Shown here one piece after another: positions 25,344-31,848 of a stretch of DNA of 35,750 nt. This DNA comes from Streptomyces lydicus (lineage in GTDB: Bacteria > Actinomycetota > Actinomycetes > Streptomycetales > Streptomycetaceae): assembly GCF_000717345.1 (NCBI RefSeq), contig NZ_JNZA01000057.1:1-35750 (forward strand), written 5' to 3'. Under the pieces are notes generated by a model, which worked only from the letters and a program-made list of their open reading frames with translations, was not told the DNA's origin and did not search any database. Positions within the stretch are counted from its first letter, which is position 1, and each line of letters starts with the position of its first letter. The position numbers were made by a program, and so were the translations under genes.

Positions 25344-25973
25344 ATGAGCACGCTGATCGTCACCGCGTTCCTCACCCTGGACGGCGTCATGCAGGCCCCC
25401 GGCGGCCCGGGCGAGGACGTCGACGCCGGCTTCGAGCACGGCGGCTGGCAGGTCCCGTACGTCGACGAGGAGTTCCTGCGCCTCATGACGGAGACCTTCG
25501 AGCACACCGCCGACCACCTGCTGCTCGGCCGGAGGACCTACGACATCTTCGCCGCCCACTGGCCCCGGGTCACCGACCCGGACGACCCGATCGCCGTAAA
25601 GCTCAACGCCATGCCCAAGTACGTCGCCTCGCGCACCCGGGAGAGCCTGGAGTGGCACAACTCGCATCTGCTGAAGGGCGAGGCCGCGGAGTCCGTCGCC
25701 CGGCTCAAGGAGCAGCTCGACGGCGTGATCATGACGCAGGGCAGCAGCGACCTGATCCACACCCTCCAGCAGCACGACCTCGTCGACGAGTACCGGCTGC
25801 TCGTCAACCCGGTGGTCCTCGGCACCGGCAAGCGGCTGTTCGCCGAGGGCGCCGCTCCTGCCGCCTGGAAGCTCACGGCCTCCCACGCCACCGGCGCGGG
25901 CGTGCAGTACTGCGTCTACGAAAGGGCGGGGCAGCCCACGTACGGGTCCTTCCAGCTGGACGAGCAGGAGTGA
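25344..25973 (+). CDS. Dihydrofolate-reductase-family (RibD C-terminal) protein
   Basis: A 209-aa NADPH-dependent reductase of the RibD-C/DHFR-like family common in actinomycetes. Seen: VTAFLTLDGVMQAPGG at the start, LLLGRRTYDIFAAHW, and YVASRTRESLEWHNS. VIMTQGSSDLIHTL is the nucleotide-binding loop, and LVNPVVLGTGKRLF is diagnostic. These proteins are not housekeeping FolA; most have unknown substrates. The ATG at 25344 follows AAAGGCAG. It converges on the 433-aa gene. Confidence 0.88.
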   Translation: MSTLIVTAFLTLDGVMQAPGGPGEDVDAGFEHGGWQVPYVDEEFLRLMTETFEHTADHLLLGRRTYDIFAAHWPRVTDPDDPIAVKLNAMPKYVASRTRESLEWHNSHLLKGEAAESVARLKEQLDGVIMTQGSSDLIHTLQQHDLVDEYRLLVNPVVLGTGKRLFAEGAAPAAWKLTASHATGAGVQYCVYERAGQPTYGSFQLDEQE

Positions 25974-26009
25974 GGCCCCTGGACGCGCGCCTCGCCGCGC
26001 GACCGCGCG

Positions 26010-26026
26010 CGGGCCGGGACGGCCCG
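26010..26026. terminator. Short hairpin between convergent genes
   Basis: CGGGCCG / CGGCCCG with a 3-nt loop, 37 bp after the DHFR-family stop codon. A 7-bp stem in GC-rich sequence is weak evidence on its own. Confidence 0.35.
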
Positions 26027-26073
26027 TGGGGCGGTTCGTGGGGCGGGCCGGCCCCGGCGGTGCCCCGGCGGCG

Positions 26074-27375
26074 TCAGGCGGCTGCCGGGAGCGGGGCCGT
26101 GCCGGGGCGGGCGGCGGCCTGCACGAGCGCGGTGTAGGTGCGCCGGAGCGCGATCAGCGACTCCTGGGCCTCGCGGTAGACGGCGGCGTCCGGGCCGCCG
26201 CGGTGGGCGAGGGTGCGTACGGGGGCGCAGTGCCGGTCCATCGCGCTGAGCCAGGCGCGGTGCTGCGCCGGGAGGTGCCGGCGCAGCAGCTGGCGCCGCC
26301 CCTCGCCCATCCGCCGGCCCCCGATGCCGAGCACCGCGTCGGCGGCCTGGAGCACCGGCGGCTCCAGGGCGCCCTGTTCGGCGAGCGCACCGAGCACCGC
26401 GCCCTGCTGTGGCGTCGCCGGCGCGGCCGCCAGCTCCGCCGCCTCGGCGTGCAGCTGGGCGCGCAGGGCGTGCTGGACGCGGACCAGGCGGCGGAGCGCC
26501 GTCGGGGTGGAGGAGTCGTCGGGCGAACGGCCCGCGAGGGTGTCGGCGAGCCGGAAGAGCCAGATGCCGTGCGCCTCCAGCCGGGTCGCGGCCAGCATCA
26601 GCCGGTCCAGCCGGCTGAGCGGCTGGCCCTCCGGCGCCCAGCGGACGATCGGTACCAGCGCTTCGGTGCGGGCGAGCTGGTCGATGGGGATGTGGCGGCG
26701 CGGTTTGCGCTCGGGTGCCCAGTTGTGGAGGGCGAGGGTGGGCAGGGCGACGAACTGGTCGTGGTCGATGCGGTGCGCGATGGCGGCCCACAGCTCCAGG
26801 AACGCCTCGTCGGCGACCTCGCGGGCGGCCGGCGCCTGCGGGTCGAGCCCGCACCATCCGCAGGACACCGCGATGACCGCGATCCGCATCGCGGCGGCCT
26901 CCGCGTTGCGCAGCGAGAGGCGGGAGACCCGCTGCCGCAGGGCGGTCAACTCCTCGGCGCGCCGGGCGCGTTCGACCAGCGCGACGGCGGCCGCACGGTC
27001 CGGCGCGACCGCGGCGGCACGCGCCATGGCGTCGAGCCGGGTCCAGGTGCCGATCATGGCGCGGACCGGCGGGCGCTCGGGCAGGAAGCCGTGCGCACGG
27101 GGGGCGTGGGGGGCCGGCGCGCCGGCCCCGTCGGGCAGGGCCGGTTCCGCACCGCGCCGCGGGGTGGGGACGCGGTGGGCGGAACCCTCGGGCACACGGT
27201 GGGCGGGCCCGTCGGGAACACCGTGGGCGGGCCCGGCCGGGGCCGCCTTCACGGCCTCCTCCGCCGTCACCCCGGCGGCCGGCCCGTCCTCCGGCGCCGT
27301 CACCCTCGTCGTCATCGCCGCAGTCATTGCCGTCGCCGTCGTCATCGCCGTCGTCATCGTCACCCTGTCCCCCAT
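26074..27375 (-). CDS. Unknown helical protein coupled to the SsgA-like gene
   Basis: A 433-aa soluble protein I cannot assign. The first about 100 residues are low-complexity: a Met/Thr/Ala run, then three 8-aa repeats of the GPAHGVPD type. From about 105 on it is strongly alpha-helical and Arg/Ala/Leu-rich. It has one CGWC pair near residue 170 (SCGWCGLDPQ) that could bind metal or form a disulfide. Its ATG overlaps the stop codon of the SsgA-like gene (TGATG), so the two are translationally coupled. By context it may work with the SsgA-like protein in septum formation or sporulation. Several nearby in-frame ATGs make the exact start uncertain. Confidence 0.65.
   Translation of the reverse strand: MGDRVTMTTAMTTATAMTAAMTTRVTAPEDGPAAGVTAEEAVKAAPAGPAHGVPDGPAHRVPEGSAHRVPTPRRGAEPALPDGAGAPAPHAPRAHGFLPERPPVRAMIGTWTRLDAMARAAAVAPDRAAAVALVERARRAEELTALRQRVSRLSLRNAEAAAMRIAVIAVSCGWCGLDPQAPAAREVADEAFLELWAAIAHRIDHDQFVALPTLALHNWAPERKPRRHIPIDQLARTEALVPIVRWAPEGQPLSRLDRLMLAATRLEAHGIWLFRLADTLAGRSPDDSSTPTALRRLVRVQHALRAQLHAEAAELAAAPATPQQGAVLGALAEQGALEPPVLQAADAVLGIGGRRMGEGRRQLLRRHLPAQHRAWLSAMDRHCAPVRTLAHRGGPDAAVYREAQESLIALRRTYTALVQAAARPGTAPLPAAA
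27171..27242. repeat. 24-bp tandem repeat inside the 433-aa gene
   Basis: Three imperfect 24-bp units (27171-27194, 27195-27218, 27219-27242) share GGTGGGCGG or GTGGGCGGGCCC. On the minus strand they encode octapeptides GPAHGVPD, GPAHRVPE and GSAHRVP. In-frame expansion would only lengthen a linker. Confidence 0.65.
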
Positions 27376-27794
27376 CAGCACTTCCCCGCGAGCAGCCGGG
27401 CCAGGTGGGCGTCCATGTCCAGGTGGGCGCCCTCGTGTCCTGGTGGCACGATCGCCACGGTCTGTTCCAGCCAGGCGGTCAGCTCCGTCGCGCGTACGGA
27501 CATCTCGCACACGCTGTCGTCGGTCGACAGCTCCAGGTGCACCCGGCCCGCCTCGCCCGGCCGGCGCAGCGGCCACACCCGGACGTCCCCCTCCCCCACC
27601 TCGTCGTACAGCCCGCCCAGCAGGAGGTCGCGGGCGAACAGCCAGGTGGCGAGCGGGCGTCCGCGGCTGAGGAAGGCGACCTCGACCTCGTACGGGCGGT
27701 CGCTGCGATAGCCGAACCGGCCGGCCACCGGAACTGTTTCGTCCGGCCCGAGGAGGAGCTGCATCTCAAGGGTGCGCTTGGCTGTCGACACCAC
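27375..27794 (-). CDS. SsgA-like sporulation / cell-division protein (SALP)
   Basis: A 139-aa member of the SsgA-like proteins, found only in morphologically complex actinomycetes. They steer peptidoglycan remodelling and FtsZ placement during sporulation. Family marks: RFGYRSDRPYEVEVAFLS, TWLFARDLLLGGLYDEVGEG, DVRVWPLR, HLELSTDDSVCEM and the ending VAIVPPGHEGAHLDMD. Length is normal for the family. The GTG at 27794 is chosen because AAAGG lies 9 nt upstream; GTG 27791 and TTG 27803 are alternatives. It is coupled to the 433-aa unknown gene. The seven S. coelicolor SALPs are, by memory, encoded elsewhere, so this may be an extra member. Confidence 0.85.
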   Translation of the reverse strand: MVSTAKRTLEMQLLLGPDETVPVAGRFGYRSDRPYEVEVAFLSRGRPLATWLFARDLLLGGLYDEVGEGDVRVWPLRRPGEAGRVHLELSTDDSVCEMSVRATELTAWLEQTVAIVPPGHEGAHLDMDAHLARLLAGKC

Positions 27795-27994
27795 GACGAT
27801 CAACCTTTCCGACGGAGGGGCGAGTCCCGGGGACCCGGTCCGGGGCGCGCGTCCTGGCAGACGTTGCTGTGGAGGGCGGGGTTGCAGGAGGTGAAGGAGG
27901 AGTGACGGACGCCATGGCCCGGCACCCGTCCGGGTCTGTTCAGTTCTGTCGCCCTGGCGGCCCCCTCACCCTCTCAACCGGCAGGAGATATCGC

Positions 27995-28231
27995 ATGTTG
28001 ACGGGGCAACTGCTGACCGACGACCACGGAAACCCCGAACTCGATCTTCACAGAGCAATTCGGACGGCTCGGCAGTCCAAGGTCCCGAAAGCGCGGGCCT
28101 TCCGGCCCGTACGGAACACGCCCCCGGCGAGGTATTCACAGAACCGACCACACGAGGGTGACCGGGATCACACCTCCCGAGTGCGTGAGGGGCCCGGCCC
28201 GGGGTACGGAGCACCGCTCCAGGTCGTGTAA
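27995..28231 (+). CDS. Possible small protein, 78 aa
   Basis: The ATG follows AGGAG at the ideal distance (AGGAGATATCGC). The translation (MLTGQLLTDDHGNPELDLHR, then an Arg/Pro-rich basic tail) matches no family I know. Codon use is not strongly Streptomyces-like (CAA, AGA, ATT, TCA occur), and the ORF ends inside the tRNA promoter region. It may be a real small basic protein, a leader peptide or chance. Confidence 0.3.
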   Translation: MLTGQLLTDDHGNPELDLHRAIRTARQSKVPKARAFRPVRNTPPARYSQNRPHEGDRDHTSRVREGPGPGYGAPLQVV

Positions 28232-28234
28232 TGT
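28229..28234 (+). promoter_or_regulatory. -10 box of tRNA-Lys copy 3
   Basis: TAATGT, followed by TTTCC exactly as before tRNA-Lys copy 1, 15 bp ahead of the tRNA. No convincing -35 box was found. Confidence 0.45.
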
Positions 28235-28249
28235 TTTCCAGGTCAGCGC

Positions 28250-28323
28250 GCGCCGCTAGCTCAGTTGGTTAGAGCAGCTGACTCTTAATCAGCGGGTCCG
28301 GGGTTCGAGTCCCTGGCGGCGCA
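28250..28323 (+). tRNA. tRNA-Lys (anticodon CTT), copy 3
   Basis: 74 nt, identical to the other two copies, with anticodon CTT at 28284-28286. GTCAGCGC precedes it and CACGTAAG follows the acceptor, as in copy 2. CCA is not encoded. Confidence 0.97.
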
Positions 28324-28328
28324 CGTAA

Positions 28329-28363
28329 GACTGAGGCCCCTCGCATCGCGAGGGGCCTCAGTC
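28329..28363. terminator. Bidirectional terminator after tRNA-Lys copy 3
   Basis: A perfect 16-bp stem (GACTGAGGCCCCTCGC and its complement) with an ATC loop, 5 bp after the tRNA. It is followed by GTTC and converges with the membrane-protein gene. Confidence 0.82.
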
Positions 28364-28474
28364 GTTCCCGCCATCGGGCGTTGCGGGCATCGGGCGTCGC
28401 GGTGGGGGTCCCGCGGGTGGCGGTCCGTGCGGGCGGCCGGGGCCGAGGGCCGGCAGGCCGCCCGCGGGACGCGG

Positions 28475-29923
28475 TCAGGCGGCCGGTCCGGCCTCCACCG
28501 GGGCGGCCGGGGTCGTCGCCCGCGGCGCACCGAACAGCCCGGTGATCATCCAGCACAGGAGCGGCGCCACGGCGCCCGCCACGGCCGTCCAGGCACGCCA
28601 CCCGCCGTCCACCGGGAGCACCAGCGCCCCCGCGGCGGCCACCGAGACGGCCGCACCGAGCAGCACGCCGGCCGGCACCGTACGGGCCCAGTGGCTGCCG
28701 AGTTCCAGGAGACGGGTGTGGCGGGCGGTGTCGACGGTGAAGGCGTCGGCGATCCGGGCGGCCTCCGCCGCGGGGAGGCGGCCGGGCAGCTGCCAGCCGT
28801 CGTCCGCGACGAAGTCGGCGGGCACCTTGCCGCGGGGGCCGGCCGGTTTCCACAGCAGCCAGCCCGCGGCGCCGGTGAGCAGCGGGGCGGCACGCCGGTG
28901 CGAGGCCGCGAGCCGGAGGGGAACGTCGCCGGTGTCGGTGTGCAGCATCAGGCACGCGTAGCGAGCGGAACCCTTCCCGGACCGGGACCCGGACCCGGCC
29001 CCGGCGTCGGCCCCGGTCCCTGCGTCGGTCCCGGTATCGGCACCGGTCCTGGCATCGTCGCCCGTCGGTCGCTCCACGTGTTCCGCCACCCCGGCGACCG
29101 TCGCCCGCAGCGCGGTCCAGTCCTTGCCCACCCGGCGACCGCCGCGGGGCGGACCGGTCACGGCCGTGCCCACGCAGAACGCGGCGAGGGCGGCGACGCC
29201 CCACAGGACGCCGGCCACGGCCGCGGTGCCGTACGGCAGGGTGCGGCCGGCGAGCTGCGCCTCGACCGCCGAGCGGGTGTCGGCACCGACCGCCCCCAGG
29301 TCGGGCCGCTGCGGTACGTACGCCACCGGCAGGGTGTCCCCCACCTGCCGGACCCCGCGGTGGACCTCCGCCCGGAAGGTGGCGGGGACCCCCGCGCCGC
29401 CGTGGGGCGCCGGCAGCCGGACGGTGTAGTCGGCCTCGGACGAGGCGCGGCTGCTGCTGCCCGCGCGCTCGACACCGCCGACGGCGACGACCGGCAGCTC
29501 CTTGATCACAAAGTCGGCGTCGGCGATCCGGCCGGCCACGGCCCCGCGGTCGGGGGTGCCGGCGCCCAGGGTGCAGAAGAGCACCAGGACGGTCGGGACG
29601 GCGAGCGCGACGGCGGTGACCCGGGCCCAGGGCCAGCGGGAGCCGTGGAGCACCGCGGGGAGCGCGGTACCCGTCCCGGGCGCCGGCGCCCGCGCGGCGT
29701 CCAGCGCCAGCTCGTACCCACGCGCCGGTGTGACCCGCCCCGCCCGCAGGACCGTCCCGGTGAGCGCGACGACGCATCCGGCGAGCGCGGCAACGGCCGC
29801 CCACACCACGGCCGTACGGAGCGGCCCCGCATCCAGCAGCAGCCACCCGCCGGCGAGCACGACGAGCCCGGCCACCCCCACCACGGTCACCCCGCGGCCG
29901 ACCCGCACCGCCCCGGCGCTCAC
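28475..29923 (-). CDS. Multi-pass membrane protein with a DUF3592-like domain
   Basis: A 482-aa predicted membrane protein with about six hydrophobic helices: near 11-32, 38-58, 98-118, 230-252, 418-440 and 445-467. Between helices three and four is an extracytoplasmic beta-rich segment (ADFVIKELPVVAVGG, ADYTVRLP, VGDTLPVAYVPQRPD), typical of DUF3592. A second soluble segment includes a low-complexity Asp/Thr/Gly/Ala stretch (about 287-312). GTG start at 29923 overlaps the stop of the WXG-type gene by 4 bp, and that gene in turn overlaps the first gene of the set. It may anchor, process or protect against the WXG-type partner. No function is established. Confidence 0.7.
   Translation of the reverse strand: MSAGAVRVGRGVTVVGVAGLVVLAGGWLLLDAGPLRTAVVWAAVAALAGCVVALTGTVLRAGRVTPARGYELALDAARAPAPGTGTALPAVLHGSRWPWARVTAVALAVPTVLVLFCTLGAGTPDRGAVAGRIADADFVIKELPVVAVGGVERAGSSSRASSEADYTVRLPAPHGGAGVPATFRAEVHRGVRQVGDTLPVAYVPQRPDLGAVGADTRSAVEAQLAGRTLPYGTAAVAGVLWGVAALAAFCVGTAVTGPPRGGRRVGKDWTALRATVAGVAEHVERPTGDDARTGADTGTDAGTGADAGAGSGSRSGKGSARYACLMLHTDTGDVPLRLAASHRRAAPLLTGAAGWLLWKPAGPRGKVPADFVADDGWQLPGRLPAAEAARIADAFTVDTARHTRLLELGSHWARTVPAGVLLGAAVSVAAAGALVLPVDGGWRAWTAVAGAVAPLLCWMITGLFGAPRATTPAAPVEAGPAA
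28975..29062. repeat. Degenerate CGGTCC/CCGG simple repeats within the membrane-protein gene
   Basis: Irregular 6-bp and 12-bp repeats of the type GGACCGGGACCC and CGGCCCCGG encode the low-complexity Asp/Thr/Gly/Ala/Ser linker. It is expected to be length-variable. Confidence 0.45.
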
Positions 29924-30993
29924 CCGAACGCTCCGAACACGCTGGTATCCGGCTTGTCCTTCACCTTGTGGGCACCCTTCTCGTTCTGCTTGCCGGCGTC
30001 TTCCTGCGCGTCCTTGACGTCGTTGCCGTCCTCACCGGCACCCATACCGATGGTGCCGTTGATGCCGACGTCGATGCCCAGTTCGCGGGTTCCGTTGAGA
30101 TTCTGCCCGTCGACGGCGTGATGGGTGGCCGCGCCTCCCGCGGCTCCGCCCAGGCCGCCGAAGGCCGCACCGATGGCGATCTGGGTGGGGTCGTTCTCCT
30201 CACCCTTGATCGCATTGTTGGTGAGGTCGCCGATGACACTGGCCCCGGACCCGCCGAGAGCTCCTGAGACAGCGCTCTCCGCGAGGCCGCCGCCGAGCCG
30301 ACCACCGATGAGAGCGCCTGCGCCGGCGCCGCCCAGGGCGCCATAGCCCGCGTTGATGGCGTTGTCGCTCCACTCGGGCCCTTTGCCGCTGATCACACTC
30401 GTGCCGACGCCGGAGGCGAAGCCGCCCGCGTACTGCGTCCCCATTTCGACGAGGAAACGCTGCCATTTACCGGCCCGAGCAAATGTCTGGACTGCGCGAA
30501 ACGCCTTGGCCACCTTGCTCAGAATGCTGCCGAGCCGGGTTGCCGCGCGCGCGGCCTGCGCCGCGAGACGGGCCGCGTTGGCCGCGCCGGCGGCGGCACC
30601 GAATCCCACGGTGACGAAGGACAGGGCGATTCCGACACCGACCGAAACGCCGATTTCCAAGTAGATCTCGTGGATTTCGTCATTAATCGTCTCGATGGAG
30701 TCGGCGGCCTCATCGAGCCCCTTGGCGGCCTTCTCGAAGACCGGGACAGTTTCGTCGACGGCCTTCTTCAGCTCGCTCCAGTGCGCCTTGAAGGCGTCTG
30801 CGGAGTCGCCGCGCCAGTGCTCGCCGAGGGTGTTCTCCACCTGGGTGTCGAGGGTCCTGAACATGGAGTCGAGGTGCTCGCCCATGGTGCGCCAGCCCCG
30901 GGCTGCGTTCCGCAGAACATCCGGCCGCCCACCAGGGTTGACGATCTCGATGCCCGCCTCGTAGACCTTCTCGGCGACGCCCTCTTCACTCAC
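29920..30993 (-). CDS. WXG100-type protein with glycine-rich hydrophobic C-terminal half
   Basis: A 357-aa protein. Residues 1-110 form a helical WXG-type domain: W60-R-G62 sits between two amphipathic helices (VLRNAARGWRTMGEHLDSMF and SADAFKAHWSELKKAVDET), the layout of type VII secretion substrates. Residues 113-140 are hydrophobic (VSVGVGIALSFVTVGFGAAAG). About 215-300 has many glycine-zipper motifs (GALGGAGAGALIGGRLGGG), as in membrane-inserting proteins. The polar C-terminal about 50 residues are not a toxin domain I recognise. The GTG start overlaps the upstream stop (GTGA). Lower GC and more mixed codons than the neighbouring core genes suggest transfer. Possibly a secreted effector or a T7SS-associated structural protein. 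Confidence 0.7.
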   Translation of the reverse strand: MSEEGVAEKVYEAGIEIVNPGGRPDVLRNAARGWRTMGEHLDSMFRTLDTQVENTLGEHWRGDSADAFKAHWSELKKAVDETVPVFEKAAKGLDEAADSIETINDEIHEIYLEIGVSVGVGIALSFVTVGFGAAAGAANAARLAAQAARAATRLGSILSKVAKAFRAVQTFARAGKWQRFLVEMGTQYAGGFASGVGTSVISGKGPEWSDNAINAGYGALGGAGAGALIGGRLGGGLAESAVSGALGGSGASVIGDLTNNAIKGEENDPTQIAIGAAFGGLGGAAGGAATHHAVDGQNLNGTRELGIDVGINGTIGMGAGEDGNDVKDAQEDAGKQNEKGAHKVKDKPDTSVFGAFG

Positions 30994-31313
30994 TTGCCGT
31001 CACCCTTGAACATCTCAGCCATGACGTCGTCCGCGGCCTCGGTGTTCTTGGCGTTTCCGCGCATCCCACCACCGATGCCGTCCAGGTGACGGTGGAGATT
31101 ACCGAGGGACTTCACCATGTGCTCGGCCAACTCGATGTAGGAGGACGTCACTTCCTCCGATTCGGTGAGCAGTCCGAAGCCGTCGTGGATCTGCTCTTCA
31201 CCGACCTTGCCGGAAAATTCCTTGACGTACTGCTCCAAATCGTACGCATGGGTCTCGAAGCTCTTCCCCAGCTTGGTCAGTTGCGCCGCATCGATGTACA
31301 TATCGCCGGCCAT
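30990..31313 (-). CDS. Small WXG100/ESX-like helical protein
   Basis: A 107-aa helical protein: MYIDAAQLTKLGKSFETHAY, a long middle helix, and EVTSSYIELAEHMVKSLGNL. Size and two-helix pattern fit ESX/WXG100-like partners, but the central WXG is replaced by a GFG turn (HDGFGLL). No signal peptide, as expected for type VII substrates. ATG 31313 is preferred; ATG 31301 is possible. It is the first gene of the three-gene overlapping set and probably pairs with the 357-aa protein as a helical heterodimer. No T7SS machinery genes are in the window. Confidence 0.65.
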   Translation of the reverse strand: MAGDMYIDAAQLTKLGKSFETHAYDLEQYVKEFSGKVGEEQIHDGFGLLTESEEVTSSYIELAEHMVKSLGNLHRHLDGIGGGMRGNAKNTEAADDVMAEMFKGDGK

Positions 31314-31848
31314 GGCACCGCACCCCCGATTCCGTGAATTGGCTCTACACACTGCCAGTTGAACGGAGACTTTGCCAATGCAGGAGGTTCTCTTTACCGA
31401 CACTACTTCGCCATGCGGACACCGCCGTCGACTTCAGCCATCACATCAAAAGCCGTACAAAGTCCGGCAGTTACGAAGCGCGACGAAAGCAAGGGGTGCG
31501 CGCTGCGTCATATGGCGTCCCGCATTGCACGGCCATATCCGTATACGCCATGGTCCTCCTTGCGATCATGAGTCCGGTTTCGGGACCCTGACCTGGTAAC
31601 TCGGCTGAAAAGAAGCGGAGTTGCGGCGAGTTGAGGACAAAAGGATGCGCCGGATGGCGTGATGTGGACGTGGGGAGTCCGCCGCTTGGCAGGATCGCTG
31701 AGCGTGCATCACGTAACCGGCGGACGGCCGTCACCGTCCGACGGTGTGGGCGGCCGACATCAGTGAGCCCGGGTCGGTCGAGGGGGACCGAGGTGTCGGG
31801 CCACCACCAAATGGCGCGCGGCCTGCGCTGCGTGCGGGGGGATGATTC
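31314..31848. other. Intergenic region between the WXG module and cslA
   Basis: 535 bp of clearly lower GC, especially 31330-31640. No ORF has Streptomyces-like codon bias, although short frames are open. It must contain the divergent promoters of the WXG module and cslA; I cannot fix them. An inverted repeat at 31731 is the only clear element. Confidence 0.55.
31731..31745. promoter_or_regulatory. Inverted repeat CACCGTCCGACGGTG upstream of cslA
   Basis: 7-bp perfect half-sites around one C, 103 bp before the cslA ATG. The symmetry suggests a regulator operator; the protein is unknown. Confidence 0.35.

Larger units (their letters stand above)
27804..28249. other. Intergenic region between the SsgA-like gene and tRNA-Lys copy 3
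   Basis: 446 bp with lower coding bias. It carries a possible small ORF with a good ribosome-binding site (27995-28231) and the tRNA promoter. It presumably also holds the promoter of the SsgA-like gene, which I could not place. Confidence 0.5.

Noticed and set aside
28158..28171. GTGACCGGGATCAC as a BldD site
   Set aside because: The half-sites have the wrong spacing and order for BldD; a 4-bp match is easily chance.
31334..31599. Short plus-strand ORFs in the gap before cslA
   Set aside because: Codon use is not Streptomyces-like, there is no ribosome-binding site or domain, and they overlap each other in all frames.
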